A stretch of DNA of 64,000 nt, taken from positions 18,059,118 through 18,123,117 of the forward strand of contig NC_087078.1 of the NCBI RefSeq assembly GCF_026151205.1. Reading direction: 5' to 3'. Under the pieces are notes generated by a model. It was given only the letters and a program-made list of their open reading frames with translations, had not been told where the DNA came from and made no database searches. The DNA comes from Bolinopsis microptera. Its lineage: Eukaryota > Ctenophora > Tentaculata > Lobata > Bolinopsidae. Below, one piece after another: positions 1 to 9,689 of this stretch; positions within the stretch are counted from its first letter, which is position 1; each line of letters begins with the position of its first letter. A program made the translations under genes and the position numbers.

Positions 1-23
1 GAGAGGGAGACTAGAGACTAAAA

Positions 24-958
24 TCAAGCCTGCTTGGACCATAGAAATAGTACACGTCTTTCTAATACTCTTGCTACCGCTTCATGCCTGGTGTTGTTAC
101 TTATCATCTGAAATCTCGCACTCCTGACCAGAATCCTGACAATAAAACCGCAGGTAACAGCCAGGGCAGCTACTGCCAGGAGTAAAACCAGAGGGTTTGA
201 AACATTCTCCCAGGTTTGATAAAACTCCGTGTACTCCCAATTGGTGCCCAGTTGAAGTGTGCAGCTCATGAAGATGTAGATGTTGGCAGTGTGCTCCCCG
301 TTCTCGTCATTAATCCTGGCGTTTGAGCAAAGAAATACTGATTTTCCATCCTCCCCTTTGTATTCCCTGTCTTGCATAGTGACTCGGGCAGCAAGGATAT
401 ACGGTAAGGTCAGTGTGAAGAAGGGGACAGCAGGACCAATCAAAAGGCTTAGTACCATCATGTAGGGTTTGAAATAGTAGGTGATTGGTCGACAGATGTG
501 TAGAGCTCTATCAAGACATATTAAAGTGACCAGGAGGAGTTGGGTCCAGACTACTAGGTCAAGCAACGGGTCAACTACGCCGAGGTTATAAAAACCGGAG
601 GCTAGATTAGTGTTGGTGGTCGAGAAACAGATTGCTGCCGGTATCCCAACCAGAATGATTTGAAGAAAGTCCACCGAGGTGAGAGCAGCACAAAGAACAT
701 TGGATAGCAGGTAGGGATTTCAGGTGTCATTATTTTCTTGAAGTTCTGGTAGTCGAGGACAGCGTAGAAAGAGCAGAAGTTTCCAAAAAGAGTGACGATG
801 ATAACCACCCACAGAACCCTTCCGAGTATCTGGAGATCACCCGAAGTTAGGGTCTTTAAAATTGATTCTCCGGAGTCAGTAGATATGTAGGAGGATGAAG
901 TTGTAGCATCACTATCGGTAGTAGCCACGGCAGGGTAACTGTAATTAATGTTCGTCAT
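24..958 (-). pseudogene. rhodopsin-like (class A) GPCR, frameshifted, incomplete
   Basis: Two overlapping minus-strand frames (602-1120 and 24-674) together spell a seven-helix receptor of the plasma membrane. The first holds an extracellular N-terminus with N-glycosylation sequons (NMT, NYS) and helix 1 with the conserved GN pair (LFGN), then the start of helix 2. The second continues helix 2 (TSVDFLQI, with the helix-2 Asp), helix 3 ending in CLDRALHICRP (the DRY-box position), helix 4, an extracellular loop and helix 5. The switch between frames lies near 675-690 and needs a one-base shift. ATG at 958 is the likely start because it begins the glycosylated segment; an upstream in-frame ATG exists at 1120. 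Reading stops after helix 5 at 24, so helices 6-7 lie outside, in a further exon, or are lost. The ligand is unknown. It is either a pseudogene or a real receptor with an assembly indel. Confidence 0.75.
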
Positions 959-1160
959 GTTCGGGAATAACACGTTCTTTATAGAACACACGATACGTAG
1001 AACTAGAGGAGTATGACCTGAAAGAAATATCATGATCGCGCAGTAGCCGGTATAATTGCGATCCGTAATCACGCATAAGTCGCCCACGTTACACAAGCTC
1101 ACAAGATAACGCGCATGCAACTATTCTTAACACCCCTTTATTCATGTTTCGTTGATCGTC
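959..1160. other. no gene recognised between GPCR and repeat
   Basis: This AT-rich stretch would hold the GPCR promoter. I see no convincing TATA box, ORF or repeat in it. The receptor frame stays open upstream of ATG 958 to 1120 but has no recognisable features there. Confidence 0.4.
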
Positions 1161-1272
1161 GTTGTTTTAAACTGCGGACGAAGCGCTCGTTTAGTTTTTT
1201 AATCAAAATCGCTGGCCACCGACCGAGTCGATTGAAAAAAGTTATTAAATAATATGTATTATTGCAATGGCT
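1161..1272 (+). repeat. left member of a direct-repeat pair flanking a LINE tail
   Basis: About 112 bp starting GTTGTTTTAAACTGCGGACG and ending ATTGCAATGGCT. It recurs with roughly 80 percent identity, by eye, at 2054-2168. The two copies lie about 0.9 kb apart in the same orientation around the LINE fragment, which suggests a divergent local duplication or long terminal repeats of a decayed element. Confidence 0.7.
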
Positions 1273-1319
1273 CGACCCCTGCAGCTTTGTACACATTCAG
1301 GAGCTTGAAATAACTTAAT

Positions 1320-1729
1320 TCACTTCAAAGATCCATGGTTTAGTAAACCGTTTACAGCATCTCCATTATTGGGATCGCCTGAAAACCCTGTCCCTCATGT
1401 CACTTCAGAGGCGCAGAGAACGTTACATTGTCATGCACATGTTGAAAATCCTACACGGTTTCACATCCAACGAACTTGAAGTACAGTTAACAGTAAACCC
1501 ACGATTGGGTACCCTGGCTAAGGTTCCAGCTGTCCGCGTCCGTACAAAAAGCTCAGCTGCTCATCAGACTCTATATGAAACATCATTTAGTGTAATGGGT
1601 CTCAGACTCTGGAACTGTATACCTTTGCACATACGTGCAGTCTCCAAGCATGATGGCTTCAAGCATCATATTATGACGGCGTTCATGCTTTCCTTGCCGG
1701 ATAAACGGCCAATCCGGTGCTTCACATAA
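1320..1729 (+). mobile_element. 3' end of a LINE reverse transcriptase (CR1/jockey-like)
   Basis: One frame is open from about 1320 to the stop at 1727-1729. It reads as the C-terminal thumb and tail of non-LTR retrotransposon reverse transcriptases: YWDRLKTLSLMSLQRRRERY, then LKILHGF, then a segment ending SFSVMGLRLWNCIPLHI. The pattern of W-x-R-L, a leucine-spaced helix, RRxR, KILHG and LWNxxP is diagnostic for the family. The palm domain and endonuclease are absent, as expected of a 5'-truncated copy. I see no clear poly-A or simple-repeat tail. It is non-functional on its own. Confidence 0.85.
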
Positions 1730-2053
1730 TTACCGCGAACTCCAATTCTATACTGGACTGGCGTAACGATCGAGAGGCATCTACTCTCTGGGTTGGTCAG
1801 CAACTCTGATGGCCTGTCGAGTTTCGACGAAGCAGATCAAAGGTAAGGTACTACACGTCATATACTTAAGGGATGCCATTATAAGGGGGTATACCGTATA
1901 ACTATATTGTCACCATTCTTATTCTACATAAACGGTTCATCATTTAACACCACTTTCATGTATCGTTTATAATTATAAGTATATGTATCGTTTATAATTA
2001 TAATTGTATGTATGCATCGTTTATAATTAATAATTGTATCCATTATAATTGAC

Positions 2054-2168
2054 GTTGTTTTAAATTGCGGACGAATCGCTCGTTTAGTTTGTTATGAAAA
2101 TCACCAGCCACCAACCGACTGAATTGGAAAACAGTTATTTAACAATTCTATGTATTATTGCAATGGCT
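2054..2168 (+). repeat. right member of the direct-repeat pair
   Basis: Homologous to 1161-1272 with scattered substitutions and small indels. The piece between the two (1730-2053) is AT-rich, has three near copies of TATGTATCGTTTATAATTAT (about 1957-2030), and holds no gene I can support. Confidence 0.7.
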
Positions 2169-2214
2169 TAATTATTAACTCTCTGATTCTGAACTTATGT
2201 GACGTTCTCGTTTC

Positions 2215-2349
2215 GGCAGTATCGAGATAGCCCGACCACTGTCCACGAACACCTGTCTACCAGATCATATTACTGCATAATAACAGTATGAATGGTTGTC
2301 CGCGGACAGTTATCCGCGGACAGTTTGGTCGGGCTATCTCGATACTGCC
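2215..2349. mobile_element. 135-bp MITE with 24-bp terminal inverted repeats and 8-bp TSD
   Basis: The left end starts GGCAGTATCGAGATAGCCCG. The right end is its exact reverse complement over 24 bases, and pairing resumes after a 2-base gap. CTCGTTTC occurs immediately outside both ends (2207-2214 and 2350-2357), a perfect 8-bp TSD. The interior (about 75 bp) encodes nothing. An 8-bp TSD fits the hAT, P and KDZ/Zisupton superfamilies; no transposase is present to choose among them. Confidence 0.93.
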
Positions 2350-2357
2350 CTCGTTTC

Positions 2358-4427
2358 AGCCACTTATTGGAACTTAGTTACATTTATTACAAATGATTTC
2401 ATTAATTAAAGACGTGTCAATTATTCAGTCCGATGACGAATGGGGATTTCTAAAATCAAAGTCCCTTACGGTTAACGGTTTATCTCTCTTAATAAATGGA
2501 GCGGTAAAACACGCAGGGAGTTTCGCGTGTATACATTGCCCATTCACACAGGTCTAATAAGCCTATAGGGACATCCGGATTCCGGGTGTATACACGTGAC
2601 ACTAGTTAATGAGGCAGTAGAGGCTTCTGAGGGCTAATTTGATCTATAATGAGGCCCCCTTCCTAGAAGAAAAGGTCACGTTCTATTGTCACGTGGTGGT
2701 CACCTGCAGTGCTTCCGTACTCCATATAAGATCTAATTAGGCCGGCTTCCTTGCTCAGTTAACTTCTTGTAGACTCCCTTTCTAACCGTCAATTTCCTTG
2801 CTGATTTGTTGAACTTTTAGTGTGCAACTTATACAATTGTTATGCAATATATGCATACAACCTCCTGGGGTCCACTAGATTTATTTCACGTGCTATCCCT
2901 TTAAAACGTTAGTGGACTCCCAATTCTATTCTCACATCTTACATTTATGCCATTTTATGCAATTATACCCCCCTTTCCGTCTGGCATTAATTGAAATTCG
3001 ACCCCGACTCACTTTATGTATCTGGTAACACACGTACACACGTACACTTGAATAATGTGATCATACATGTTCTTGTGCTTTGCTCTCTTTTGTATCTGCT
3101 CAGTTTGTTGCGTTAATACAGGCTGCTCTGCAGCTCCTGGTATCAACTCATTCCTAGTCAAGTGCTATTGTTTCTTTATTTGTTCTTTATCTGCGAGCAG
3201 TTTAATTCTTTTCTCTCTGTTTCCATTGTTTGCTTCCCCGATCTCATATTTTTAGAAACACTGGTACTCTGTAGCTCCTCTGTGACTGTGACCGGTGTAG
3301 TCCTTGTGACCGTTAGTGTCAAGTCTGGAAACTTGGGCACTCGTTTCCTTTTCCACTGTGGTCTGTTTGTTTGTTTGTTTGTTTGTTTATAGAACCCGTC
3401 CCCAATCTCGTATCAGAAAATGACTAAACTCAGGTCTGAGTGTGAACACGGGTGGTACCTGCAAGTGTGTCCATTAAGCATTTAGAGTTCTGTAAAAGTT
3501 AAAACTGCAGTTACAATTGTGCTAGAGTATTTTATTATATACGCTACGATTGATATCAGGTCTAAATCCCTATGGCCTATACGCTTCCAAAATTTTTAAT
3601 CTCCAACTTTCTGCACAATGTACTGGAATGTTTTGGAAAAAAGAAAAGAAAAAGAAAGAGATATATAAATAAAATCAACGATTTAATGTTAGGAAGGTAA
3701 AATTAATTCCTTGGTTTCTTAAGTCAGCTTTAAAGTCGGAAAATCAAAGTATGTAGGTTCGATACCAAACCGATTATTGAGCGACGATAACTAAATATTC
3801 CTTTAGCATTTATTTATTTATCTATAAACACTTAAAAATAACAGCCAAATGAGAGCTCATTTGCCATTGGGTATATTGTAGCCGATTGTTGGCTATTCTT
3901 TTACTATACTTATTCCTCTTCGTCTTGGGATGCCCGACGTTGGTTCGACAGAATTAGGGTTGAGACACGAGTTTAGGAAAACACGTTATTTGTTGAAGAT
4001 AATCAAACAACTAAAAATGCTTATTCCCAGAGAACTAATGACTATACTACACGGAACTAAGCCTGAACTAATCGACTAAGCCAATTATCCGATTAGGGAT
4101 CAGGACTTACCGTGAATTAAGCATGTATGCGTAGATTCCTAAGATTACTATAACTAGTCTAAATCAATGGGCAGCTGGTTAGACGGTCCACTGAACGGCT
4201 ACAATTATATCGGTTGAACTATAAATTTAATTTGTAAAATTACAGCTTCTTACGGATCTTTGTTGTATAGGATATATATATACTATAGGTCGTAGGAAAG
4301 CTGGTTCGAATTATCATTGCTGTCCGGTGAATCCTTTGCCGTCACTTTTGTTACTCCGACAATCGACTTTGGGTAGAGGCTATCGACTGAGACCATCATA
4401 AACATTTCGCTTCCATTGTGGTCTTGT
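2358..4427. other. about 2 kb without a supportable gene
   Basis: Short frames at 3067-3392 are low-complexity Phe/Ser/Leu translations that I do not credit. A (GTTT)n run sits at about 3365-3387. The segment 3868-4006 (starting TGTAGCCGATTGTTGGC) is clearly related to 31,847-32,015. It probably belongs to the same decayed mobile element, but I could not define its ends. Confidence 0.5.
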
Positions 4428-4536
4428 GTAATAATAATTATTTATGATTATATGCGGTGATTATTATAACATCTCTATTATGAATCCTTATCATGTACAG
4501 AATTGAAGTATCAAATATCAATCGTTGATCACATTA

Positions 4537-4718
4537 TTATTTTATTTTCTGTACACTTTTACCACTCCCTGCTGGTCCGTCCATCCACTTTTGGTGAGAA
4601 TTACCATTAATTTGTTTGTTATGTACGCTGTTTGTCAGTGATAATATTTGTTTGGTCTGTGGTGCTGGATTAATATGATTCTGACTAGTAAATTGAATAG
4701 GTACTGAACTTTATTATA
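4537..4718 (-). pseudogene. P-loop (Walker A) exon remnant, type a, U1
   Basis: A minus-strand frame of about 60 codons is open between stops and ends just after KWMDGPAGSGKSVQKIK. GPAGSGKS is a perfect Walker A motif (GxxxxGKS), which binds the phosphates of ATP or GTP. The same motif is kept in U2 (about 15,716-15,740) and U3 (about 27,034-27,058) despite flanking substitutions. No Walker B or sensor residues are visible in the same frame, and no convincing splice donor follows. It is best read as an exon of an NTPase (helicase, packaging ATPase or STAND type not distinguishable) in a decayed gene. Confidence 0.5.
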
Positions 4719-4799
4719 TTAAATCTTACTGAATCCCATTTAAATCTATTCGAAAATTACTCAATCTTAACTGTGCAGGGCTATAAATTAAATTATTTC

Positions 4800-4935
4800 T
4801 TAATTTGTGCACAGCTTTTTCCAGATCCTGCTGGACCGTTTATCCACACGTTAGTTAAGGAAGAATCCAAACTCTTTGAAATGTTTTCTTCACAATAGAA
4901 GAGTATACCGTTTTTGCAGCAAAATTAGCAATGCT
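4800..4935 (-). pseudogene. P-loop (Walker A) exon remnant, type b, U1
   Basis: A second, different frame carries VWINGPAGSGKSCAQIK, preceded by an acidic, Ser-rich stretch (CEENISKSLDSS). It is repeated in U2 at about 15,965-16,090. In U3 (about 27,295-27,345) the bases encoding the P-loop are deleted while the flanks remain. The motif is convincing; the identity of the enzyme is not. Three P-loop exons within 1.6 kb of one unit suggest tandem duplication of an NTPase gene before the whole unit was duplicated. Confidence 0.5.
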
Positions 4936-5064
4936 CTTGCTGTTGTTAAAACTCTTCGTATCTGAGGTATACCTTGGTATACCTAACTACTGGTATTGGT
5001 AACTACGAGAAGTATAAATTTTTGAAAACTTACCAATTTAAAGTAATTGTGTATAAGATTATCG

Positions 5065-5427
5065 GGCAATTCGGTAATGTAGCTTGGTTAAGGCACGGTT
5101 AAAGCACAGTTAAGGCACGGCTAAAGCACAGTTAAGCCACGGTTAAGGCACAAGGGTTACATGAGGCACGGTTGAGGCACGGTCACTTAAGGTACGGTTA
5201 ACGCACGGTTAGGGAAATATAACCTATAAACCTGGAGGGGGATATTTAAAACATATAAGTGATACGAAAGATTGTATTAGCAGGAGCTTTCAAAATACTT
5301 CTGTAAATCGTTTTCAACTAAGGATGATGTTGTGAAGGGTGATTATAACCTATAAACATACAAGTGGTTAACTAAGGCACGGTTAAGGTACGGTTAGCTA
5401 CGTGCATAGATACATTACCGAATTGCC
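5065..5427. mobile_element. 363-bp MITE with 11-bp internal repeats and 8-bp TSD (U1 copy)
   Basis: The ends are GGCAATTCGGTAATGTA and its reverse complement. GATTATCG flanks both sides (5057-5064 and 5428-5435), a perfect 8-bp TSD. The body is largely a degenerate array of GGTTAAGGCAC-like units, some in GGTAC form, at 5090-5215 and 5370-5395. The U2 copy at 16,239-16,464 has the same ends and TSD but only 226 bp, so the internal array has contracted or expanded since unit duplication. Confidence 0.9.
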
Positions 5428-5435
5428 GATTATCG

Positions 5436-5668
5436 TTCAAGCGCTGGCAATTGCGCTAGTTATCGCAAATTTATATTTTGCGCTGACCAGCGTTCAATGG
5501 CGCTAGCCAGCAACAACTAGCGCTAGATGGCGACAACTAGCGCCATCCAGCTCTAGTTGTCGCCAACCAGCGCTAGTTGTCGCCATCCAGCGCTAGTTGT
5601 CGCCATCCAGCGCTAGTTGTCGCCATCCGGCGCTAGTTGTCGCGTTTACACTATCGCAAAAGAACCCT
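5436..5668. repeat. AGCGCTAGTTGTCGC array, truncated relative of the 52-kb fold-back
   Basis: Tandem 15-20 bp units built from AGCGCTAGTTGTCGCCATCC and its reverse complement. The right edge (CGCGTTTACACTATCGCAAAAGAACC) matches the terminus of the large element at 52,087-53,814. No left terminus is visible, so this is a truncated family member. U2 has a shorter version at about 16,473-16,665. Confidence 0.8.
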
Positions 5669-6094
5669 TACTCCTACGTGTAAGTAGTTTGGGTTTCGTT
5701 CTATAATAACTATGTTATCCTCTCTTTCCACGTTTTTATGATAATCCGTGATTATTATTGTCGTGGCTCTATTGAAGGTAAGGTGTTACTTAGTAACAAC
5801 AACGCTGTTATTAGCACTATAAATACAGCAAAACAAACCAGTAACGCTCTGGTGTCAAGATCGTACTACAAATGAATAATTATTGTTTATTATAGTGATT
5901 AAACATGATTAAATAAATTAATTAAATTAATGTAATAATGTAATAATGTGTAACTGGGGTCCCTCTGGAGCTTGTCCTTTAGTGCTCCTAAGTAATTAAT
6001 AATTATTTATGATTATACGCGGTGATTATTAAATCTTTATTATGAATCCTTATGTACGTAATTGAACTATCAATCGTTGATCACATTAATATTT

Positions 6095-6426
6095 GGATTT
6101 CTGTACACTTTTCCCGCCCCTGCTGGTCCGTTCATCCATCTTTTTGATGGAACATTCTTCCTCTATACCGCTGTCAGTACAATAAATCCTTTCCAAAGAA
6201 TAGTTTTCCAGTATAATGATGCTGGGTCTCCTTCGTTTGCTTCCAAGGAAACGAAATAGCTGTCGTTAGTTTTGTGATCGCAATATTTGTTTGAATCCAG
6301 CGATTTACCATCACCTGTATGTATTTTCCACATGAAACATGTAAAAGAGCGTAACATGTATTTCTTTATAGAGCTGCACACGACACGTAAGTTGAAGTTA
6401 TAATATAAATTAACACAAGTAATCAC
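6095..6426 (-). pseudogene. conserved exon followed by P-loop remnant type c, U1
   Basis: The frame 6163-6426 (87 codons) contains CSSIKKYMLRS, MWKIHTGDGKSLDSNKYCDH and SYFVSLEANEGDPASLYWKT. The U2 counterpart differs by a few residues and by one six-base insertion that keeps frame, which favours coding. About 30 bases after its stop the minus strand reads KRWMNGPAGAGK, a third Walker A variant that lost one base relative to type a. The function is unknown. The plus strand is also open here (6062-6259), but the P-loop context favours minus. Confidence 0.45.
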
Positions 6427-6632
6427 GACCTTGATGATCTTCTTTCAAAGCCGAAGAGATCCGGATTCCGAAAGAATAGTTCCACACCATCGGAGGGTGT
6501 TAGCGAAGAAAAGACGGATAGCGAAACTGAAGAAGAGGAAGATAAAAAGATAAGACGTTCTTATCGTTCAAAGAAACCAGTCTTGCAACTAGAGATAAAG
6601 ATGAAGGGAAAGTCTCACGATGAGTAAAATAT
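6410..6632 (+). CDS. charged C-terminal exon candidate, unknown
   Basis: An open plus frame of about 74 codons has no good ATG. It begins near NHDLDDLLSKPKRS, passes through an acidic block (EEKTDSETEEEEDKK) and a basic block (RRSYRSKKP), and ends KGKSHDE before a stop. The acidic-then-basic pattern resembles a nuclear protein tail. The U2 copy (about 17,435-17,615) has an 11-base and a 1-base deletion that destroy the acidic block. It is probably an exon or remnant; I do not recognise the family. Confidence 0.35.
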
Positions 6633-6956
6633 GTACCAGGTATAAATTACACGGGCCACATGGTATAATGGAAAGAGCTCGTGAATTGTACACGGTTTGA
6701 TGTACAATAAGTAATATATAAACCGTGTGTGTAGTGCACAAGGTGTAGATAGCATAATACCCGGCAGTGGAGAGTAGAGCTCCAGAGATCATTAATTAGT
6801 ATAGACAAATCGATTATGAGAAATTGGGATTTCTAGTTTGATTGAAGACTAAGAAACAGAGTTAAGTAAAGTATAAAATTGATAAAAACTTGTGATACAA
6901 TTAGGGGAAACATTTAATATCAAGTAAAGTTCGTGTTCTTAGTCTAGGTGTAGGTA

Positions 6957-7908
6957 TTAACGGAGTTCGTTGACCGTAACGAGCTGTAGATCTTGGAGGA
7001 TCTTTTCGAGTTGACTTAGTCCTCCGAGGACCGAGTCAACGATGGACGGGGGTGCAAACATCGAGCGAGAGAGCAGCACCTGCAAACCGGCCTCCGTCCA
7101 CGACGAGTACACGGGACGGAGTTTCGCCACGAGAACGTGACGGATATTGCCGTGTTTTGACAAGCACCGGGTCCCGGACAAGATTGCACCGCCGCGCTGC
7201 GAGAGGGACAGTATCAGCTCTGCCAGGAACGGGAGCAGCGATTGTAGCACAAGGCGGTGAATCGTTTGTATCTTCGGGTTCGTCTGGAGCTCAGACCGAA
7301 ACAGACGAATCTGGGTCTGAGCCCCTCCGAAGTTAAACCCGGTGAACAGCAAGGACGGACTTGGGGTTGAAATAGCTCCCGGAACGGGACTGAAAGGGTA
7401 CGGATGAGGATCAAGCACTAAGGATATTGTCAGAACAGAAAAGGGTGAACAAGTATACGATGTTAATTGGATCAGTTCACATCTTACCTGACGGCGGAGG
7501 CGGCGGTCGGGGTCGAGCGGCCGCGACCGAATCTTCCTCGGGTTGAAGACGAGGACGGGGGAGAGGGTGAATTAATGGAAGATGAAGACGAAGAGGACGA
7601 GGAGCTGGACAGAGCAGCTGAGGGTAAACGGGGTTCGGGTGCTACGGTGTCAGCATTCGAAGCGGGTGTGGCTCCGGAGCTAGTTTCCTTTGGTTCAGGT
7701 GTGGGAGCTAAATCTCGGACTAGGCCGATCAGTGTTTCGGCGGGAATGTGCCTGAAAATTAAGAGATTACGTTATATACCCTAATACGATCGATAAAGTA
7801 GATTGGGAATAGCTAGTAACAGAAACATGAAAGGACGCAAAAGAGGAAGATCTACAAAGAGGAGGGTACTTACTTGGCGATCAGGGCGAGCAGGTCGGTT
7901 GATGACAT
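6957..7908 (-). CDS. gene X, U1 copy: three-exon gene, unknown function, intact
   Basis: Exon 1 is 7874-7908 (MSSTDLLALIAK), exon 2 is 7498-7751 and exon 3 is 6957-7389. The introns are 122 and 108 bp, with donors GTAAGT and GTAAGA and acceptors TTTTCAG and CTTTCAG. Splice phases match at both junctions, giving a protein of about 240 residues. It has an amphipathic N-terminal helix (LIAKHIPAETLIGLVRDL), a Pro/Ser-rich linker with a nine-Ser run, an RG-type basic patch (TRGRFGRGRS), then a compact helical domain (about 140 residues) containing FNFGGAQTQIRLFR, SQRGGAILSGTRC and KLRPVYSSWTEAGLQVLL. A TATA box lies upstream. The layout suggests a small nucleic-acid-binding or structural protein, but I recognise no family. 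Of four copies in the window only this one is unbroken. Confidence 0.75.
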
Positions 7909-7990
7909 AGCGGAAAGTAAAATGTGGTGTTGGGTTTGAAAAAGTTACTTTGAAAGATAGTTGGAAATAACTAATAGTTAACGGCGGAGG

Positions 7991-7997
7991 TTTTATA
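7991..7997 (-). promoter_or_regulatory. TATA box of gene X (U1)
   Basis: TATAAAA on the minus strand within GGTATAAAACCTCC, about 85 bases upstream of ATG 7908. The same box and flanks are kept at 18,763-18,769 (U2) and at 12,913-12,919 upstream of a gene X 5' fragment. This conservation supports a core promoter. Confidence 0.7.
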
Positions 7998-8248
7998 CCT
8001 GGACTAAACAGGAAGCAATGGCTCGTCGAAACCGCTATGGGTTCCGAAACTAGCAGACTCAACTTCAGGTGAACTACCGATAGTGCCTCCTGATAATCAC
8101 ATTAGACATACCCTCGGTGAGTAGAACACGAATATTTAGTGTCTTCCTGCCGCATAAATATTTATTCATTAAATAATTAGTGCCGGTCAACGGTAAAAAC
8201 ATACTTCTAGGGAAACACTTCCGGAGGAAACAAAGGTCGTACAATTAG

Positions 8249-8655
8249 TTAGTATAAATGTAATGGTCTAGGAGGGGAGTTAATTGAAGAGGAAAATGAG
8301 GAACTGGAGGTGGATAAAGACAGAACTGGTGCAGGTAAACGGGGTTCGGATTTAGCAAAGTCAGCAGACGAGGCGGAGTCCGGGGGTGTGGCTCCGGGGA
8401 TATTGCTGTTGGACTTCGGGGGTGTGTCCTTCAACTCGGAGGTAAGAGCAAAGTCTCGTACAAGATCTGTAAGCTTTTCAGCTGGAATGTGTCTGAAAAT
8501 TAAGAGATTAAGTTTATATACCCTGATACGATCAGTGAAGTGGCTATGTGAAAAGGTAGTGAAAGTAAAATGAAAGATACAAAAGCTGAAGATTTAGGAA
8601 GGAAAAAATATGGTACTTACTTAGCGATTAATGCAAGAATCTCGGACGACGACAT
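8249..8655 (-). pseudogene. gene X, truncated fourth copy (exon 1 and 5' part of exon 2)
   Basis: Exon 1 is at 8621-8655 (MSSSEILALIAK, donor GTAAGTACC). Exon 2 begins at about 8498 behind the same TTTTCAG acceptor and reads HIPAEKLTDLVRDF followed by a Pro/Ser linker. It stops matching near 8266, so the RG patch and exon 3 are missing. It lies upstream of the intact copy on the same strand and looks like the relic of a tandem array. It resembles the U3 copy more than U1 or U2. Confidence 0.7.
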
Positions 8656-9097
8656 GGTGGAGAACAGATGTAATGTGTGTTTACAAGTAGTCACTCGGAT
8701 TACAACGCTAAAATTGAATAATGCACTTTGTGATATTTAACCCATTAGGGACGATAGGGTCGTTTACGACCCACCTTTTCTAGAGGCTATAGAGGACAAA
8801 CCATAATACTAAACGCAACGAATCTTTCGCACATATGCTCAAAATTTATTGGGCTACATTATTAACTTTCCAGTCGAGACCCAATTAATTACTAACAACT
8901 AAATAATTAGGCTAATTAGTCGTCATAATTGGAAAATATTTCACTTTACTTCTTGCCTTGATTGGGACATTAAAACTTTATGTAGGCTTATTTTGTTGAG
9001 GACAAAATAGTTGCGGGCAACGATTTCCTTGAGACATATGAAAAGCCCGTGATAATCAGATGTTCACAAACAGAGCTAGACGCTGTTTACTAACTGC

Positions 9098-9689
9098 GGT
9101 CGCATACGACCCACTCGTCCGGGTCGCAAACGACCCATCACGGTTTTTCGGCTTTAACTTCTGAAACAAAGACGTTAGGATAAAATAAAAACTGTAGCAT
9201 AAGTTAAAAACATATGGTCGATACTGTGTAACTCTAACTTTTTAAAAATAAAGAATTTGGGTCATTAACGACCCACTCGGCTCACTTGCTTATTACTACA
9301 TATGTCCATGTAACTTCTTGAATTCAGCCTAAAGCATGACATCATAAGTTCAAAATCGCCTCTCAGCAAGTGATAATCATCATAAACTGCGAAAAATCGG
9401 TTAAATGGGTCATTAGCGACCCACTAGGACCACAAAATTGATTAATTAAATATAATGTTGTCAAACTTTTACAAATATTAGTATAAAAACATGTTATATC
9501 TTGGTCATTACTCCTGTACTTTGATTTAACTTTTAAAATCGATCAACTGGGTCAATAACGACCCACTCGGAAGTTGAACCACCTCATTAATTATTATCAG
9601 TATCATGCTGTTCCACCATCAACAAAGACACTCGTAGGTCTTAATTCCACGCAAACCACGGGTGGCTGACTACTAGCCCTTCTGAGATC
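9098..9689 (+). repeat. left arm of the piggyBac-like fold-back
   Basis: It pairs with 10,699-11,287 at high identity. It contains five GGGTC-NNNNNN-GACCC-type palindromes: about 9098, 9121, 9259, 9407 and 9549. The last four are 138, 148 and 142 bases apart. A sixth lies at 8757, just inside the left terminus. Confidence 0.9.

Larger units (their letters stand above)
4428..8736. repeat. U1: first copy of a multi-gene tandem unit
   Basis: From about 4428 the sequence matches 15,610-18,990 (U2) nearly collinearly and 26,930-28,800 (U3) in part. The unit carries, on the minus strand, gene X, P-loop exons and associated frames. U1 lacks the part of the unit seen at 11,740-15,600. It is contiguous with U2 apart from the piggyBac-like element inserted at the TTAA at 8737-8740. 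Confidence 0.85.

Noticed and set aside
3067-3392. Short hydrophobic ORFs (Cys/Phe/Leu-rich)
   Set aside because: Low-complexity T-rich translation next to a (GTTT)n run, with no signal that it is a gene.
7052-7784. Plus-strand ORFs overlapping gene X (acidic DEDEEDEEL frame and the MQTSSERAAP frame)
   Set aside because: They are antisense shadows. Splice signals, TATA box and phase matching support the minus strand.
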